64,000 nucleotides of DNA from Cyclobacteriaceae bacterium (GCA_029858965.1 JAOUDZ010000009.1:33258-97257), one strand, 5' to 3'. Counted from the first letter of the stretch, positions 1 through 8,945 are shown. Translations and numbers: made by a program. Notes: generated from the sequence alone by a model not told the origin.

Positions 1-677
1 TGAACACCCTGATGGATACTGTCTAAGAAACCATTGCTCCAAAGTTTTGAATATACGCCCTGACCGTTACCTCTTCCCCGGGATAACAAAACACAATAAG
101 CGGGAAGGTTCTTATTTTCACTTCCCAAACCGTAACTCAGCCACGCACCCATGCTTGGCCGATTCCCCTGCTGGGCGCCCGATTGCATAAAAGTCAACGC
201 CGGATCGTGGTTAATGGCTTCGGTATGCATGGTTTTAATGAAGCATATATCATCAACAATCTTGGCGATGTTCGGGAAGATTTCGCTTACCCAGGCTCCC
301 GATTTCCCGTACTGTTTAAAAGAAAAATGAGACCCTACAAGCGGAAATTTTGCCTGATTAGATGTCATGCCCGTTAGCCGTTGTCCCTGCCGAATTGAAG
401 CTGGCAAATCCTGACCCGTCATTTTATTAAGCAACGGCTTGTAGTCAAAACTTTCCAGCTGCGATGGAGCCCCATTCTGAAACAGATAAATAATTCGTTT
501 TGCCTTTGGTGCAAAATGGGGTAATCCCGTTAACTGTGAAAGTCCATCATCACCCGATTTGAACAGGTCTGGTATCAACAGAGATCCCAGTGCAACAGAC
601 CCCAGGCCCAAGCTCATTTTTCCCAGAAAATGCCTGCGTGTAATATGAAATCGTTGATTTATAAATTCATTCTCCAT
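1..677 (-). CDS. DUF1501 family protein, 3' part cut off by window edge
   Basis: Reading leftward from the ATG at 677, the frame stays open to the window edge, giving about 225 residues of a longer protein. Residues 14-18 read RRHFL and are followed by a Gly/Leu/Ser-rich hydrophobic stretch, which looks like a twin-arginine export signal. Downstream come YLFQNGAPSQLESFD and KTMHTEAINHDPA, both typical of DUF1501 proteins, a sulfatase-like (alkaline-phosphatase fold) family. The start lies 3 nt after the stop of the DUF1549/DUF1553 gene, so the two form an operon. This pair is abundant in Planctomycetes and also occurs in Bacteroidota; the substrate is unknown. Confidence 0.88.
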   Translation of the reverse strand, partial: MENEFINQRFHITRRHFLGKMSLGLGSVALGSLLIPDLFKSGDDGLSQLTGLPHFAPKAKRIIYLFQNGAPSQLESFDYKPLLNKMTGQDLPASIRQGQRLTGMTSNQAKFPLVGSHFSFKQYGKSGAWVSEIFPNIAKIVDDICFIKTMHTEAINHDPALTFMQSGAQQGNRPSMGAWLSYGLGSENKNLPAYCVLLSRGRGNGQGVYSKLWSNGFLDSIHQGV

Positions 678-680
678 AAG

Positions 681-2993
681 TCAGACTTTGGTGATGGATT
701 CTTCCAAATTATAAATGGTATGGACAACCTGCATTAAAGCCGCCAGCGACACTTTATCTCGCGTATCGATAAAAGGGTACTCACCAACATTTACAAATTC
801 TTTTGCTTTTTCGGGTGATTCAGCAAATACCGTTTTCTCGTCCGCGTAGTATCGCATCAGAATTTTCAATTCCTCTGGCTTTGGCATTCGACATACAATA
901 GCCCGAAAGGCGGCATTGATCTTTTCTTCCACCGTGGAATTGCTTTGCATCAATCGTTCAGCAAAAACGCGGGCCGACTCCAGGATAACCGGATCATTTA
1001 ATACGAGCAATGCTTGCAGGGGTGTATTCGTGCGTAGCCTGTTCACCTCACATTGATCCCTATTGCTGGCATCAAATACCAGCATGCCTGGCGGCGGCAC
1101 GGTACGTTTAATAAAACTATACAAACCTCTTCTGTACAAATTATCGCCGTGGTCCTGAACATAGCGCGCTAAAACGCCACGTCCGGAAGTTGCGGACTCC
1201 CACACACCTTTTGGCTGGTACACCTTCATGCTTGGACCTCCAATTTCTCTTACCAGAAGACCGCTGCTGGCCAATGCCATATCCCGAATTGTTTCGGCTG
1301 CCATTCTGGTGCGTGGTCCGCGTGTCAACAAAATATTTTCCGGGTCAGCCGCTTTTTTTTCTTCAGTCAGCTCAGAAGACTGCCGGTACGTTGCAGACAT
1401 GACAATCTTCTTCAAAAGTCGCTTCACATCCCATTCATGATCCATAAAATCCAGGGCAAGCCAGTCCAGCAGTGCAGGATGTGATGGCATCTCTCCCTGC
1501 ATACCAAAATCACCAGAAGTCTTTACGATGCCTCGCCCGAAGAGCTCCTGCCACATTCTATTTACGAAAACCCGAGCGGTCAATGGGTTTTTTTTGTCAA
1601 CCAGCCACTTCGCAAGACCGAGCCGATTGTTTCCGTATGTTACAGAATCGAAAGGCATGATAGCTGATGGCAATCCGATGTGCACCCGTTCATCAGGTGC
1701 GTCATAAACACCACGCTTTAATAAATATGTTGGTCTTCGAATAGGCGCATCTTTCATCACCATTACTTCCACTGCCGTAGTATCTTTCTTGTTGATGAAT
1801 GTCAGAATCTTGCTGACATCCTCCGTGGTGATCTTCATCTTGGGTGGATCAGCCAAGGAGGCGAGCGAAATATCACCCACCAAGCCTTTTTCCGGGACCT
1901 GGTTGAAAAAGGCAAAAACACTATAATAGTCCTTCTGTAAAATCGGATCATACTTATGATCGTGACACTTTGCACACTCAAACGTTAATGCCAGAAAAGC
2001 CTTTCCAAATGTATTTGTCCTATCCGTCACATATTCAATGCGGTATTCTTCATCTATCACACCGCCTTCCTGTGTAATTTTATGATTACGGTTAAAGCCC
2101 GTTGCCAATAATTGCTCCGGGGTGGCATTGGGCAAGATATCGCCGGCGAGTTGCCAGGTGACAAAGCTGTCGTAGGGATAATTCTCATTAAAAGCATGAA
2201 TAACCCAATCGCGCCATGGCCACATCGTACGAAGGCCATCATCCTGGTATCCATGTGAGTCTGCATAACGGGCCACATCCAGCCAATAGGTTGCCATTTT
2301 CTCTCCGTATGCCGGTTGCGCCAATAGCTCGTCCACTATTTTCTCATAGGCACCTGCTGAATTATCCAGCAGGAATTCTTCCTGCAATTCAACTGAAGGA
2401 GGAAGGCCAGTCAGAGCAAAGCTAACACGTTTCAATATTCTTTCTTTATCAGCGGATTTGTTTGGTTCAAATCCGGAGCGTTCCATCTGGTCTAAAATAA
2501 AGTAATCAATTTCATTTATGGGCCATGTTGCATTGGTGACTTCAGGAATCGGCGAAGCTTTTGGGCGGATAAAAGCCCAATGAGGTTTATACCTGGCACC
2601 CTGCGCTATCCACTTTTCAATGAGTTCAATCTCAGATTCATTCAGGCTTAGGTTAGACTTAACGGGAGGCATAACCACAGCCGTATCTGGAGACGATATG
2701 CGAATAAAAACTTCAGACGTTTCAGGATGCCCTGGGGTAATAGCATGCCCAGTCGGATCGTCCTTAAGGGCGGCCAGCGCACCTTCATGGGTATCAAGCC
2801 TTAGATTTGCTTTGCGCTGATTGGCGTCGGGGCCATGGCATTTAAAGCAGCGATCAGACAGGATCGGCCGGATATCAAGATTGTAATCGACCGAATCGGT
2901 AAGCCGGGCGGTAATGGACTTCTCTTTACACGACCAGCCCAATAAGCCGAATATAAAAAACGTAATATTTGTGAATCGGGTAATTCTCCTCAT
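681..2993 (-). CDS. DUF1549/DUF1553 protein with planctomycete-type cytochrome c domain (lipoprotein)
   Basis: 770 residues. The N-terminus is hydrophobic and ends in a lipobox-like GWSC (Cys22). A PSCyt1-type heme motif CFKCH lies at residues 49-53, followed by a region that fits DUF1549 and contains a second CAKCH at 340-344. The C-terminal half (about 460-740, with NPLTARVFVNRMWQELFGRG and LVLNDP-type segments) fits DUF1553. Such proteins are surface or periplasmic and are always found beside DUF1501 partners, as here. Their reaction is not established; a redox role in polymer breakdown is often suggested. It is the first gene of the operon, divergent from the carotenoid genes with 76 bp between. 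Confidence 0.9.
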   Translation of the reverse strand: MRRITRFTNITFFIFGLLGWSCKEKSITARLTDSVDYNLDIRPILSDRCFKCHGPDANQRKANLRLDTHEGALAALKDDPTGHAITPGHPETSEVFIRISSPDTAVVMPPVKSNLSLNESEIELIEKWIAQGARYKPHWAFIRPKASPIPEVTNATWPINEIDYFILDQMERSGFEPNKSADKERILKRVSFALTGLPPSVELQEEFLLDNSAGAYEKIVDELLAQPAYGEKMATYWLDVARYADSHGYQDDGLRTMWPWRDWVIHAFNENYPYDSFVTWQLAGDILPNATPEQLLATGFNRNHKITQEGGVIDEEYRIEYVTDRTNTFGKAFLALTFECAKCHDHKYDPILQKDYYSVFAFFNQVPEKGLVGDISLASLADPPKMKITTEDVSKILTFINKKDTTAVEVMVMKDAPIRRPTYLLKRGVYDAPDERVHIGLPSAIMPFDSVTYGNNRLGLAKWLVDKKNPLTARVFVNRMWQELFGRGIVKTSGDFGMQGEMPSHPALLDWLALDFMDHEWDVKRLLKKIVMSATYRQSSELTEEKKAADPENILLTRGPRTRMAAETIRDMALASSGLLVREIGGPSMKVYQPKGVWESATSGRGVLARYVQDHGDNLYRRGLYSFIKRTVPPPGMLVFDASNRDQCEVNRLRTNTPLQALLVLNDPVILESARVFAERLMQSNSTVEEKINAAFRAIVCRMPKPEELKILMRYYADEKTVFAESPEKAKEFVNVGEYPFIDTRDKVSLAALMQVVHTIYNLEESITKV

Positions 2994-3069
2994 TATCTTA
3001 TAACGCGTCGTGTCCTGTTTTCCAAAGCAGCTGAAAACCCTTTGCCCTCAAGATTGTTAATTCAAAGAT

Positions 3070-3558
3070 ATGAAAATCTACACACTAAAAAGGACCCAGT
3101 TTCTGCCCATTACCCTTATGAAGGCCTGGGATTTTTTCTCATCGCCGCAGAATTTGAGTAAGATTACGCCGGAACACATGCAGTTCAAAATTTTGTATAT
3201 CTCGGGAGAAAATCAAATGTTCCCTGGCCAGCTAATATGCTACAAGGTGAATGTGCTTCCTAAATTTCCTGTACAATGGGTTACAGAGATAACGCATATG
3301 AGCAAACCGAATTACTTCGTTGACGAACAAAGGTTCGGCCCTTACGCCCTTTGGCACCATGAACATCATTTTAAGGAAGTATCTGGTGGTGTTGAAATGA
3401 CTGACGAGGTGAATTATGGCCTTCCACTGGGTGTTTTAGGTAAATTGGCGAATTGGCTTTTTGTGCAGCAAAAGGTAAATGCTATTTTTGACCATCGTTC
3501 CAAGATTTTGTTGGATTTTTTTGGTAGTAGCAGAACGGAAATTACACACTCAGCATAG
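3070..3558 (+). CDS. SRPBCC family protein (START-like fold), carotenoid operon
   Basis: 162 residues. It starts with the KRTQFLPITLMKAWDFFSSP pattern of the small SRPBCC/polyketide-cyclase-like family, ending in an amphipathic helix around residues 130-155. The fold makes a hydrophobic ligand pocket; no catalytic residues can be assigned. It lies 2 nt upstream of crtZ and in the same operon as the lycopene cyclase, so a role in handling a carotenoid or isoprenoid lipid is a reasonable inference but not shown. Proteins of this group are sometimes labelled cell division inhibitor, a label I do not adopt. Confidence 0.85.
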   Translation: MKIYTLKRTQFLPITLMKAWDFFSSPQNLSKITPEHMQFKILYISGENQMFPGQLICYKVNVLPKFPVQWVTEITHMSKPNYFVDEQRFGPYALWHHEHHFKEVSGGVEMTDEVNYGLPLGVLGKLANWLFVQQKVNAIFDHRSKILLDFFGSSRTEITHSA

Positions 3559-3560
3559 CC

Positions 3561-4055
3561 ATGGATTTGGTAATGATTTTACTTTGTTCGGTGATCGTCA
3601 TCGGTACTTTTCTTTTCTGGGAGTTTATTGCCTGGTTTACGCACAAGTATATCATGCATGGTGTTTTGTGGACCTGGCACAAATCACATCACACCGTGCA
3701 TAATCATGCGCTGGAAAAAAACGATCTTTTTGCGCTTGTCTTTAGTATTCCCTCTATTGGACTTATCTACTACGCCACGGTAGTAAATTATAATCCATAT
3801 CTAATTTCCGTAGGTATAGGCATTTTTTGTTACGGTGCATTCTATCTGATTTTTCATGACCTTCTGGTTCATCAGCGCATGAAATGGAGACCACAAAAAA
3901 AGAGCAAGTACCTGCAAAGAATGATACACGCGCACTACATTCATCATAGTAAGCACTCAAAAGATGGCTGTGAAGCCTTTGGTTTTTTGATTGCCCCGAA
4001 GAAGTATGAACCAAAAAACTTTACCATCAAACTCGATCGACAAGAAACCCAATAA
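3561..4055 (+). CDS. crtZ: Beta-carotene hydroxylase of the CrtZ / fatty-acid hydroxylase type
   Basis: 164 residues of a membrane di-iron hydroxylase. The histidine clusters are visible: H28, H33, H40 and HH43-44 in the first half (THKYIMHG, WHKSHH), then HDLLVH and the late HAHYIHHSKH. The size and His spacing match bacterial CrtZ, which adds hydroxyl groups to the beta-ionone rings of beta-carotene to give zeaxanthin. Three or four hydrophobic segments place it in the inner membrane. It sits between an SRPBCC gene (2 nt upstream) and the lycopene cyclase gene (6 nt downstream). The early genes crtB and crtI are not in the window. Confidence 0.92.
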   Translation: MDLVMILLCSVIVIGTFLFWEFIAWFTHKYIMHGVLWTWHKSHHTVHNHALEKNDLFALVFSIPSIGLIYYATVVNYNPYLISVGIGIFCYGAFYLIFHDLLVHQRMKWRPQKKSKYLQRMIHAHYIHHSKHSKDGCEAFGFLIAPKKYEPKNFTIKLDRQETQ

Positions 4056-4061
4056 ACCGCT

Positions 4062-4775
4062 TTGAATTCAAAATACCTTTATCTTTCACTAGACCTGCTT
4101 TCTTTTATAGTCCCTTTCTGTGCAAGTTTTCAAAAAAAAGCACCCTTCTATAAAAAATGGAAATACTTTGGCATTGCGTTGCTCATTACAGCAACCATTT
4201 TTGTCGTATGGGATGAAATCTTCACTCGTGAAAATGTGTGGGGTTTCAACCCAAAGTATCTAACGGGTGTGTTTATCGGATCATTACCGATTGAAGAAAT
4301 ATTATTTTTTATATGCATCCCTTACGCCAGTGTCTTTACATATTTTTCGCTTAACCATTTGATAGAAAAAGATCATCTTTTTCCGCATCAGGAATTAATA
4401 TCCAGTTTGCTGATTATTATATTGCTTATCTCCGGGATCTATAATGTTGATAAGTGGTATACAGGTGTTACATTTATTTCATTGGCCTTATTCCTGGCAT
4501 ACCAGATGTTGAAAATAAGGCCACGCTATATGGGAAGATTTTATTTTGCCTTCGGTATTCTGCTGGTACCATTTTTTATCATAAATGGTATATTGACCGG
4601 ATCTTTCATAGAAGGTGAAGTGGTGTGGTACAATAAGCAACACATTCTTGGAATAAGGATTGGCACTGTTCCCTTTGAGGATATATTTTATGGGCTTCTG
4701 CTTATTCTCATGAATATCGCAATTATGGAATGGCTGGAAGAAAGGGAGTATTACAGAAAAAAAAGAGCCCACTGA
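4062..4775 (+). CDS. crtYcd: Lycopene cyclase, fused CrtYc-CrtYd type
   Basis: 237 residues with two copies of the lycopene cyclase membrane domain. The first carries FVVWDEIFTRENVWGFNP and the PIEE motif at residues 76-79. The second carries VVWYN and the matching PFED at 204-207. In actinobacteria the two halves are separate proteins (CrtYc and CrtYd); the fused form is usual in Bacteroidota, archaea and fungi. It should cyclise lycopene to beta-carotene, the substrate of the upstream CrtZ. The start is a TTG at 4062, 6 nt after the crtZ stop; no in-frame ATG lies nearby. Its last codons overlap a terminator that serves the opposite strand. Confidence 0.92.
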   Translation: MNSKYLYLSLDLLSFIVPFCASFQKKAPFYKKWKYFGIALLITATIFVVWDEIFTRENVWGFNPKYLTGVFIGSLPIEEILFFICIPYASVFTYFSLNHLIEKDHLFPHQELISSLLIIILLISGIYNVDKWYTGVTFISLALFLAYQMLKIRPRYMGRFYFAFGILLVPFFIINGILTGSFIEGEVVWYNKQHILGIRIGTVPFEDIFYGLLLILMNIAIMEWLEEREYYRKKRAH

Positions 4776-4785
4776 CAGTGTGCTC
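4757..4785 (-). terminator. Rho-independent terminator for the small minus-strand gene at 4813-5112
   Basis: The segment 4765-4785 is an inverted repeat (GAGC-C-CACTG-A-CAGTG-T-GCTC, one mismatch). Read on the minus strand it is followed by eight T residues (4764 down to 4757). The orientation shows that it stops transcription from the 99-aa gene. It overlaps the 3' end of crtYcd, including its stop codon. Confidence 0.8.
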
Positions 4786-4812
4786 AAAATGTAGTCTCTT
4801 TACTAAACCAGA

Positions 4813-5112
4813 TTAAACGGACTCAATGTCTATCTTCTCAAATTTCATTTTCTTTGGCTTAGCATCCTTTTTGGATTTTCCGCTTACCGCGTTCTCCATA
4901 AACTTTTGCGCTTTCCTTTTTTTCTTGTCCTGACGTTTGATCACATTGGCAAAAATCGAAGCGAGTTTTTTAGCATTGCTGCGGAGTAATCTCTTTGCCT
5001 TTTTGCCGGGCGGCGGCAGTTCCAAACTTTTAAGAGCTTCCTGCATCGAATCGTTTATCAGACCCTGCAGGGCTTTTTTTGATGTCTTTGTCTTTTCCAT
5101 AATAGTGGTCAT
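4813..5112 (-). CDS. Small Lys-rich basic protein of unknown function
   Basis: 99 residues, strongly basic: KKAKRLLRSNAKK and KRQDKKKRKAQKF in the middle, KSKKDAKPKK near the end, with an acidic last segment (FEKIDIESV). No signal peptide or membrane segment is visible. The first 35 residues look helical. It resembles small basic proteins common in Cytophagales genomes, but I do not recognise a named family. An alternative start is Met5. It stands alone between two minus-strand terminators (5202-5224 upstream, 4757-4785 downstream), which suggests its own promoter and transcript. Binding to nucleic acid is only a guess from the charge. Confidence 0.7.
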   Translation of the reverse strand: MTTIMEKTKTSKKALQGLINDSMQEALKSLELPPPGKKAKRLLRSNAKKLASIFANVIKRQDKKKRKAQKFMENAVSGKSKKDAKPKKMKFEKIDIESV

Positions 5113-5201
5113 TAGTACCCTAAAATACGAATGTTCAAAGAATTAAGAATGACATAAACCAAAAATTAACAATGGGTATAGAAATGGCCAAAAACAAGAA
5201 A

Positions 5202-5224
5202 AAAAGGCGCTTTTGGCACCTTTT
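5202..5224 (-). terminator. Terminator at the end of the ABC permease gene (possibly bidirectional)
   Basis: Stem AAAAGGCGC (5202-5210), loop TTTTG, stem GCACCTTTT (5216-5224), with one mismatch. On the minus strand it is followed by a T-run made by the A-rich tract before 5202. It lies 29 nt beyond the stop of the permease gene and separates it from the small basic protein gene. Confidence 0.7.
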
Positions 5225-5252
5225 CTGCCTAACCAATGACAGTCTGCCGTGG

Positions 5253-7661
5253 CTATTCATAACGCAATGAATCAACAGGGGAAGTAGAGGCCGTCTTTAC
5301 AGACTGATAGCTTACAGTAACCCACGCGATAATAACTGCCACCATGCCACTTGCAAGGATAACAATGGGGTCCACTTCGATCCTATAAGTGAAGCCTTCA
5401 AGCCACTGATTGGATATGAACCAGCCTGCTATGGCGGCTGGGATGAAGGCAATGACCACAAGTTTGGTGAACTCTTTGGATAGTAATAAAGTAAGTCCTG
5501 CTACGGAGGCTCCCATTGCTTTTCGGATACCAATCTCCTTCGTACGCCGCTCTGCAGTAAACGCCGCAAGCGCAAACAATCCCAGGGAGGCAATAAATAT
5601 AGCCAACGCTGAAAATATACTGAAGATGTATCCCATCCGCTGTTCCGCGCGAAAGAGCTCATCAAAATTTTCATCCAGAAACACAAATTCAAACGGTTCA
5701 TTGCTGGCATGTTCCTTCCAGCGCTTTTCAACATTAGCAACTATATCTTTTGGATTTCCTTCATACCTGATGAGCAGGTTGTTTGCGTTTGCCGTATACC
5801 GAATGGATATCGGCCTGACTTCAGTCTTGAACGATTCAAAATTAAAATTTTTAACAACGCCCACCACCTTCAGGCGTTCAATGCCTGATCCACTACTGCT
5901 ATATAAAATTTCCTCTCCTATTGGATTCGCAAATCCAAATTCCCGCACGGCAGCTTCGTTTAGTATGATGGCTGTCGTATCAGATGGGAAGTCTTTTGAG
6001 AAATAGCGTCCCTCTTTTAATTCAAACTTGATAACATCCATATGGTCCTGATCTGCGTAATACACGCCCATGATATGATCCTGGTCAGATGCCGACGCCT
6101 TAAAGACCGTTGTATTATTAATGCCTGGAAAGGTATTGTTCGTATAACTCATTTTCTCGATTCCCGCCTGCTGCGCCAAGGCATTTTTAAATGCGTCCTT
6201 GTTCGTACCCAGCCTGTCGGTATTCTGAAGTACCAGGATATTGTTTTTATCAATACCCAGATTCTTCTCTTGCATGTATTGAATCTGTTGATACACCACC
6301 AGCGTGAAAATGATCAGAAATATCGACAGTGCAAATTGGAAAACAACCAGCAAGCTGCGTATACCCTTCGTCTTCATCCCGGCTCTTACTTTTCCCTTTA
6401 GCACGTCAACAGGGCTGAACGACGTCAGGTAAAACGCAGGATAACTTCCGGCAATCAATCCTACCAAGGCAATCAGTGCAAAAATGCCCGCGATGAAGCT
6501 AGGAGTTGCAATTATTTGCATGTCCAGCATCTTACCAGAAAGCAGATTGAAGTAAGGCAGGAGTAAGTAACAGACCACAAGTGCCAGCACTACGGCCAGC
6601 GCACTATACAACATTGATTCCGCCATGAACTGAATTATCATCTGTCCACGGAGCGAACCCAATGTCTTCCGCAAACCAACTTCTTTCGCCCTACCTGCCG
6701 ACCGGGCTGTAGAGAGGTTCATAAAGTTAATGCAGGCAATAACAATGATGAATATGCCTATAGCCCCGAAGAAATAGATGTACGTAACATTACCGCCTGC
6801 TTCTATTCCATCCTGGGTAGTGGAATGCAGATGAATATCCGTCAATTTTGTTGAAAAATAACCATATTCTCCATCTTGCTCCCGCATCTGCCTGAGGCTG
6901 GTACCCATGAATCGTTCGATTTCCGGGCCGATATACTTTGTCACCAGATCCTCATATTTGCTGTTTACTTGCGCCACATCAGCATTGGAACGAAGCGTGA
7001 AATAGGTAAACATGAAGTTGTTCAGCCAAATGCCTTCTTTAAGGCGATCGTTTGAAGCTGCCGATATGAGCATGTTAAATCCAAAATGGGAATTTGGTGG
7101 CGGGTTCGCTGCCACACCGGTAACCTTAAACGTCTTGTTTTCACTACCAATAACGAGCAGTTTGTTTATGGGGTTTACTTCGCCAAAATACTTCTTAACC
7201 ATCTCCTCCGTCAGTACTACGGTATTAGGCTCTTTCAGGGCTGTTTTCACATCTCCCTCTTTTAAAACAAAACTGAAAAAATCAAAAAAGTTGGAATCAG
7301 CATAGAAGACTTTTTCTTCTGTCAGAATTTTTTCCTCATATTTTATTGCAGGTCGTCCAAAATAACGAATAAGGCGCGTCGCTGATTCTACTTCAGGAAT
7401 CTCCGCAACAAGTGCAGCAGCCATCGGTGGACAAGTGTTTGAGACTCGAATATCCTGACCCCCTATTTTACCATGGAGCCCGACCTGATAAATCCGATCT
7501 GCGTTTGCATGAAACCGATCGTAGCTCAATTCATCTGCTATGTATAAAATGATTAGCAGACAGGCTGCAACGCCAATAGTCATCCCGAGCACATTAATAG
7601 CAGAGAAGAACTTGTGCTTGAGTATATTTCTAATGGCAACGTTGAAATAGTTTTTGAACAT
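5253..7661 (-). CDS. ABC transporter permease, FtsX/MacB family, full length
   Basis: 802 residues, the usual size for the double-FtsX permeases of Bacteroidota. A first membrane helix (about 18-40) is followed by a MacB-type periplasmic domain, FtsX transmembrane segments around 290-430, a second MacB-type domain starting near 445, and a C-terminal FtsX domain around 680-795 with RTKEIGIRKAMGAS. With the ATPase (8128-8817) and the adaptor (8946-10196) it forms a MacA/MacB- or Lol-like export system in the inner membrane. Such systems move antibiotics, peptides or lipoproteins, but the substrate cannot be read from sequence. A remnant of a second permease lies between this gene and the ATPase. 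Confidence 0.93.
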   Translation of the reverse strand: MFKNYFNVAIRNILKHKFFSAINVLGMTIGVAACLLIILYIADELSYDRFHANADRIYQVGLHGKIGGQDIRVSNTCPPMAAALVAEIPEVESATRLIRYFGRPAIKYEEKILTEEKVFYADSNFFDFFSFVLKEGDVKTALKEPNTVVLTEEMVKKYFGEVNPINKLLVIGSENKTFKVTGVAANPPPNSHFGFNMLISAASNDRLKEGIWLNNFMFTYFTLRSNADVAQVNSKYEDLVTKYIGPEIERFMGTSLRQMREQDGEYGYFSTKLTDIHLHSTTQDGIEAGGNVTYIYFFGAIGIFIIVIACINFMNLSTARSAGRAKEVGLRKTLGSLRGQMIIQFMAESMLYSALAVVLALVVCYLLLPYFNLLSGKMLDMQIIATPSFIAGIFALIALVGLIAGSYPAFYLTSFSPVDVLKGKVRAGMKTKGIRSLLVVFQFALSIFLIIFTLVVYQQIQYMQEKNLGIDKNNILVLQNTDRLGTNKDAFKNALAQQAGIEKMSYTNNTFPGINNTTVFKASASDQDHIMGVYYADQDHMDVIKFELKEGRYFSKDFPSDTTAIILNEAAVREFGFANPIGEEILYSSSGSGIERLKVVGVVKNFNFESFKTEVRPISIRYTANANNLLIRYEGNPKDIVANVEKRWKEHASNEPFEFVFLDENFDELFRAEQRMGYIFSIFSALAIFIASLGLFALAAFTAERRTKEIGIRKAMGASVAGLTLLLSKEFTKLVVIAFIPAAIAGWFISNQWLEGFTYRIEVDPIVILASGMVAVIIAWVTVSYQSVKTASTSPVDSLRYE

Positions 7662-7786
7662 GTTATTGTCGTTTTGAGTAAGACGCAGTGATCAACTAAA
7701 AGTTACCGATTTGGAACCGAAAAAGTCAGCGACAGGGAGTCATGCACCGCCCTTTTCGGACTTTCATTCAGTACCCGACATTTATT

Positions 7787-7933
7787 CTACGCGAATTGTG
7801 AATCAAATTCACAATTAAAATCAGCCACTATGCAACACGCAATGGCAATTCCCATCCCAAAGACATTGATGAAAATGAAAAGTTTGTTCTTCAGCAGATT
7901 GCGAATCGTGATGAGCAAAAAGTTCTTGATCAT
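7787..7933 (-). pseudogene. Truncated N-terminal remnant of a second FtsX-type permease
   Basis: From the ATG at 7933, 48 codons encode MIKNFLLITIRNLLKNKLF followed by INVFGMGIAIACCIVADF. This is the typical N-terminus of FtsX/MacB permeases (compare MFKNYFNVAIRNILKHKFF in the intact neighbour). It then reads NCEFDSQFA and stops where the family continues for another 750 residues. An open frame reaches further upstream to 7987, but those residues (MYLTFCHAFKSYTCKIYP) do not fit the family. No continuation was found in the 120 bp before the next gene, so the rest appears deleted. It sits exactly where a second permease gene would be expected. Confidence 0.75.
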
Positions 7934-8069
7934 GGGGTAGATTTTGCAAGTATAAGACTTAAATGCATGACAAAAGGTTAAATACACCGCCGACCAGCCA
8001 CCTGTATCTACTCCGGCACAGCGCCATCAAAACCTGGATAGGATCTGAACCGGGACATAGAGAAGGAAA

Positions 8070-8109
8070 ACATATGAGGCTCCTAGCTCGGGCTGTTGCC
8101 CTGATATGT
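8070..8109 (-). terminator. Possible branched hairpin after the ABC ATPase gene
   Basis: Outer arms ACATAT (8070-8075) and ATATGT (8104-8109) enclose a small hairpin GGGC-TGTT-GCCC and a GAGGCTCC/GAGC-like element. On the minus strand the structure is followed by four T residues. It lies 18 nt beyond the ATPase stop. It could end or weaken transcription into the permease gene, but the folding is not unique. Confidence 0.35.
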
Positions 8110-8127
8110 CTTCCTTTGGAAACTCAC

Positions 8128-8817
8128 TTAAATATGGAATTGCTCCTTAATATTTTCAGTAACTACCTTCCCATCGAACAGGTTAACAATACGATGGGCA
8201 TAGTTGGCATCATATGGAGAGTGCGTTACCATAATGATCGTTGTTCCTTCTTCATTAAGTTGAGATAGCAGTTTCATAACCTCCTGACCATTGGCAGAAT
8301 CCAGGTTACCAGTCGGCTCATCGGCTAGTATTACTTTTGGCTTTGCAACGATAGCCCTCGATACCGCTACGCGCTGCTGCTGACCACCTGATAATTGTTG
8401 CGGAAAATGATTTCTACGGTGCATAATGTTCATGCGTTCCAGCACTTCCTCCACGCGTTGTCTTCTTTCGGCAGCGGGAACCTTCATATACAACAATGGC
8501 AGTTCAACATTTTCGAAAACTGTCAGCTCATCAATGAGGTTAAAGCTTTGAAATACAAACCCGATAGAACCTTTGCGCAATTGTGCACGCTGTCGTTCAG
8601 AATACTTCGCAACTTCATGCTCACCAAAATGATACTCTCCATTGGTTGGATTATCCAGTAATCCAATAATATTCAACAGGGTAGACTTACCACAACCGGA
8701 AGGACCCATTATGGCAACAAATTCACCCTCTTTGATGTCGAGGTTAATACTGTTCAGAGCTGTCGTTTCTACTTCTTCTGTGGTGTAGACTTTTTCGAGA
8801 TTCTTTAGCTTAATCAT
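8128..8817 (-). CDS. ABC transporter ATP-binding protein, LolD/MacB type
   Basis: 229 residues, a stand-alone ATPase of the LolD/MacB/YknY class. Walker A is GPSGCGKST at 38-46, the Q-loop lies near residue 90 (VFQSFNL), the signature LSGGQQQR starts at 142, Walker B with the catalytic Glu is VILADEP (162-168), and the H-loop His is 199. It energises the FtsX-type permease at 5253-7661 and partners the periplasmic adaptor encoded 128 bp upstream. All essential ATPase residues are present, so it is expected to be active. The substrate of the exporter is unknown. Confidence 0.95.
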   Translation of the reverse strand: MIKLKNLEKVYTTEEVETTALNSINLDIKEGEFVAIMGPSGCGKSTLLNIIGLLDNPTNGEYHFGEHEVAKYSERQRAQLRKGSIGFVFQSFNLIDELTVFENVELPLLYMKVPAAERRQRVEEVLERMNIMHRRNHFPQQLSGGQQQRVAVSRAIVAKPKVILADEPTGNLDSANGQEVMKLLSQLNEEGTTIIMVTHSPYDANYAHRIVNLFDGKVVTENIKEQFHI

Positions 8818-8945
8818 GGCTGGTTATTTACAGTTTTGATGTTTAATGTTCATTTTTAGTTGTACACAAATGCCTGTTTATACTTCAACGGCTATTTCTT
8901 TTGACCGTTTTTTACGTCGAGGGGTTACACTAACTCCAATTCGCA

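Noticed and set aside
5410..6006. 198-codon open frame on the plus strand
   Set aside because: It lies fully antisense to the conserved permease gene and has no family-like features.
8041..8060. tRNA-like or rRNA-like segments in the short gaps
   Set aside because: No TTCRA loop with a matching acceptor stem was found in any gap.
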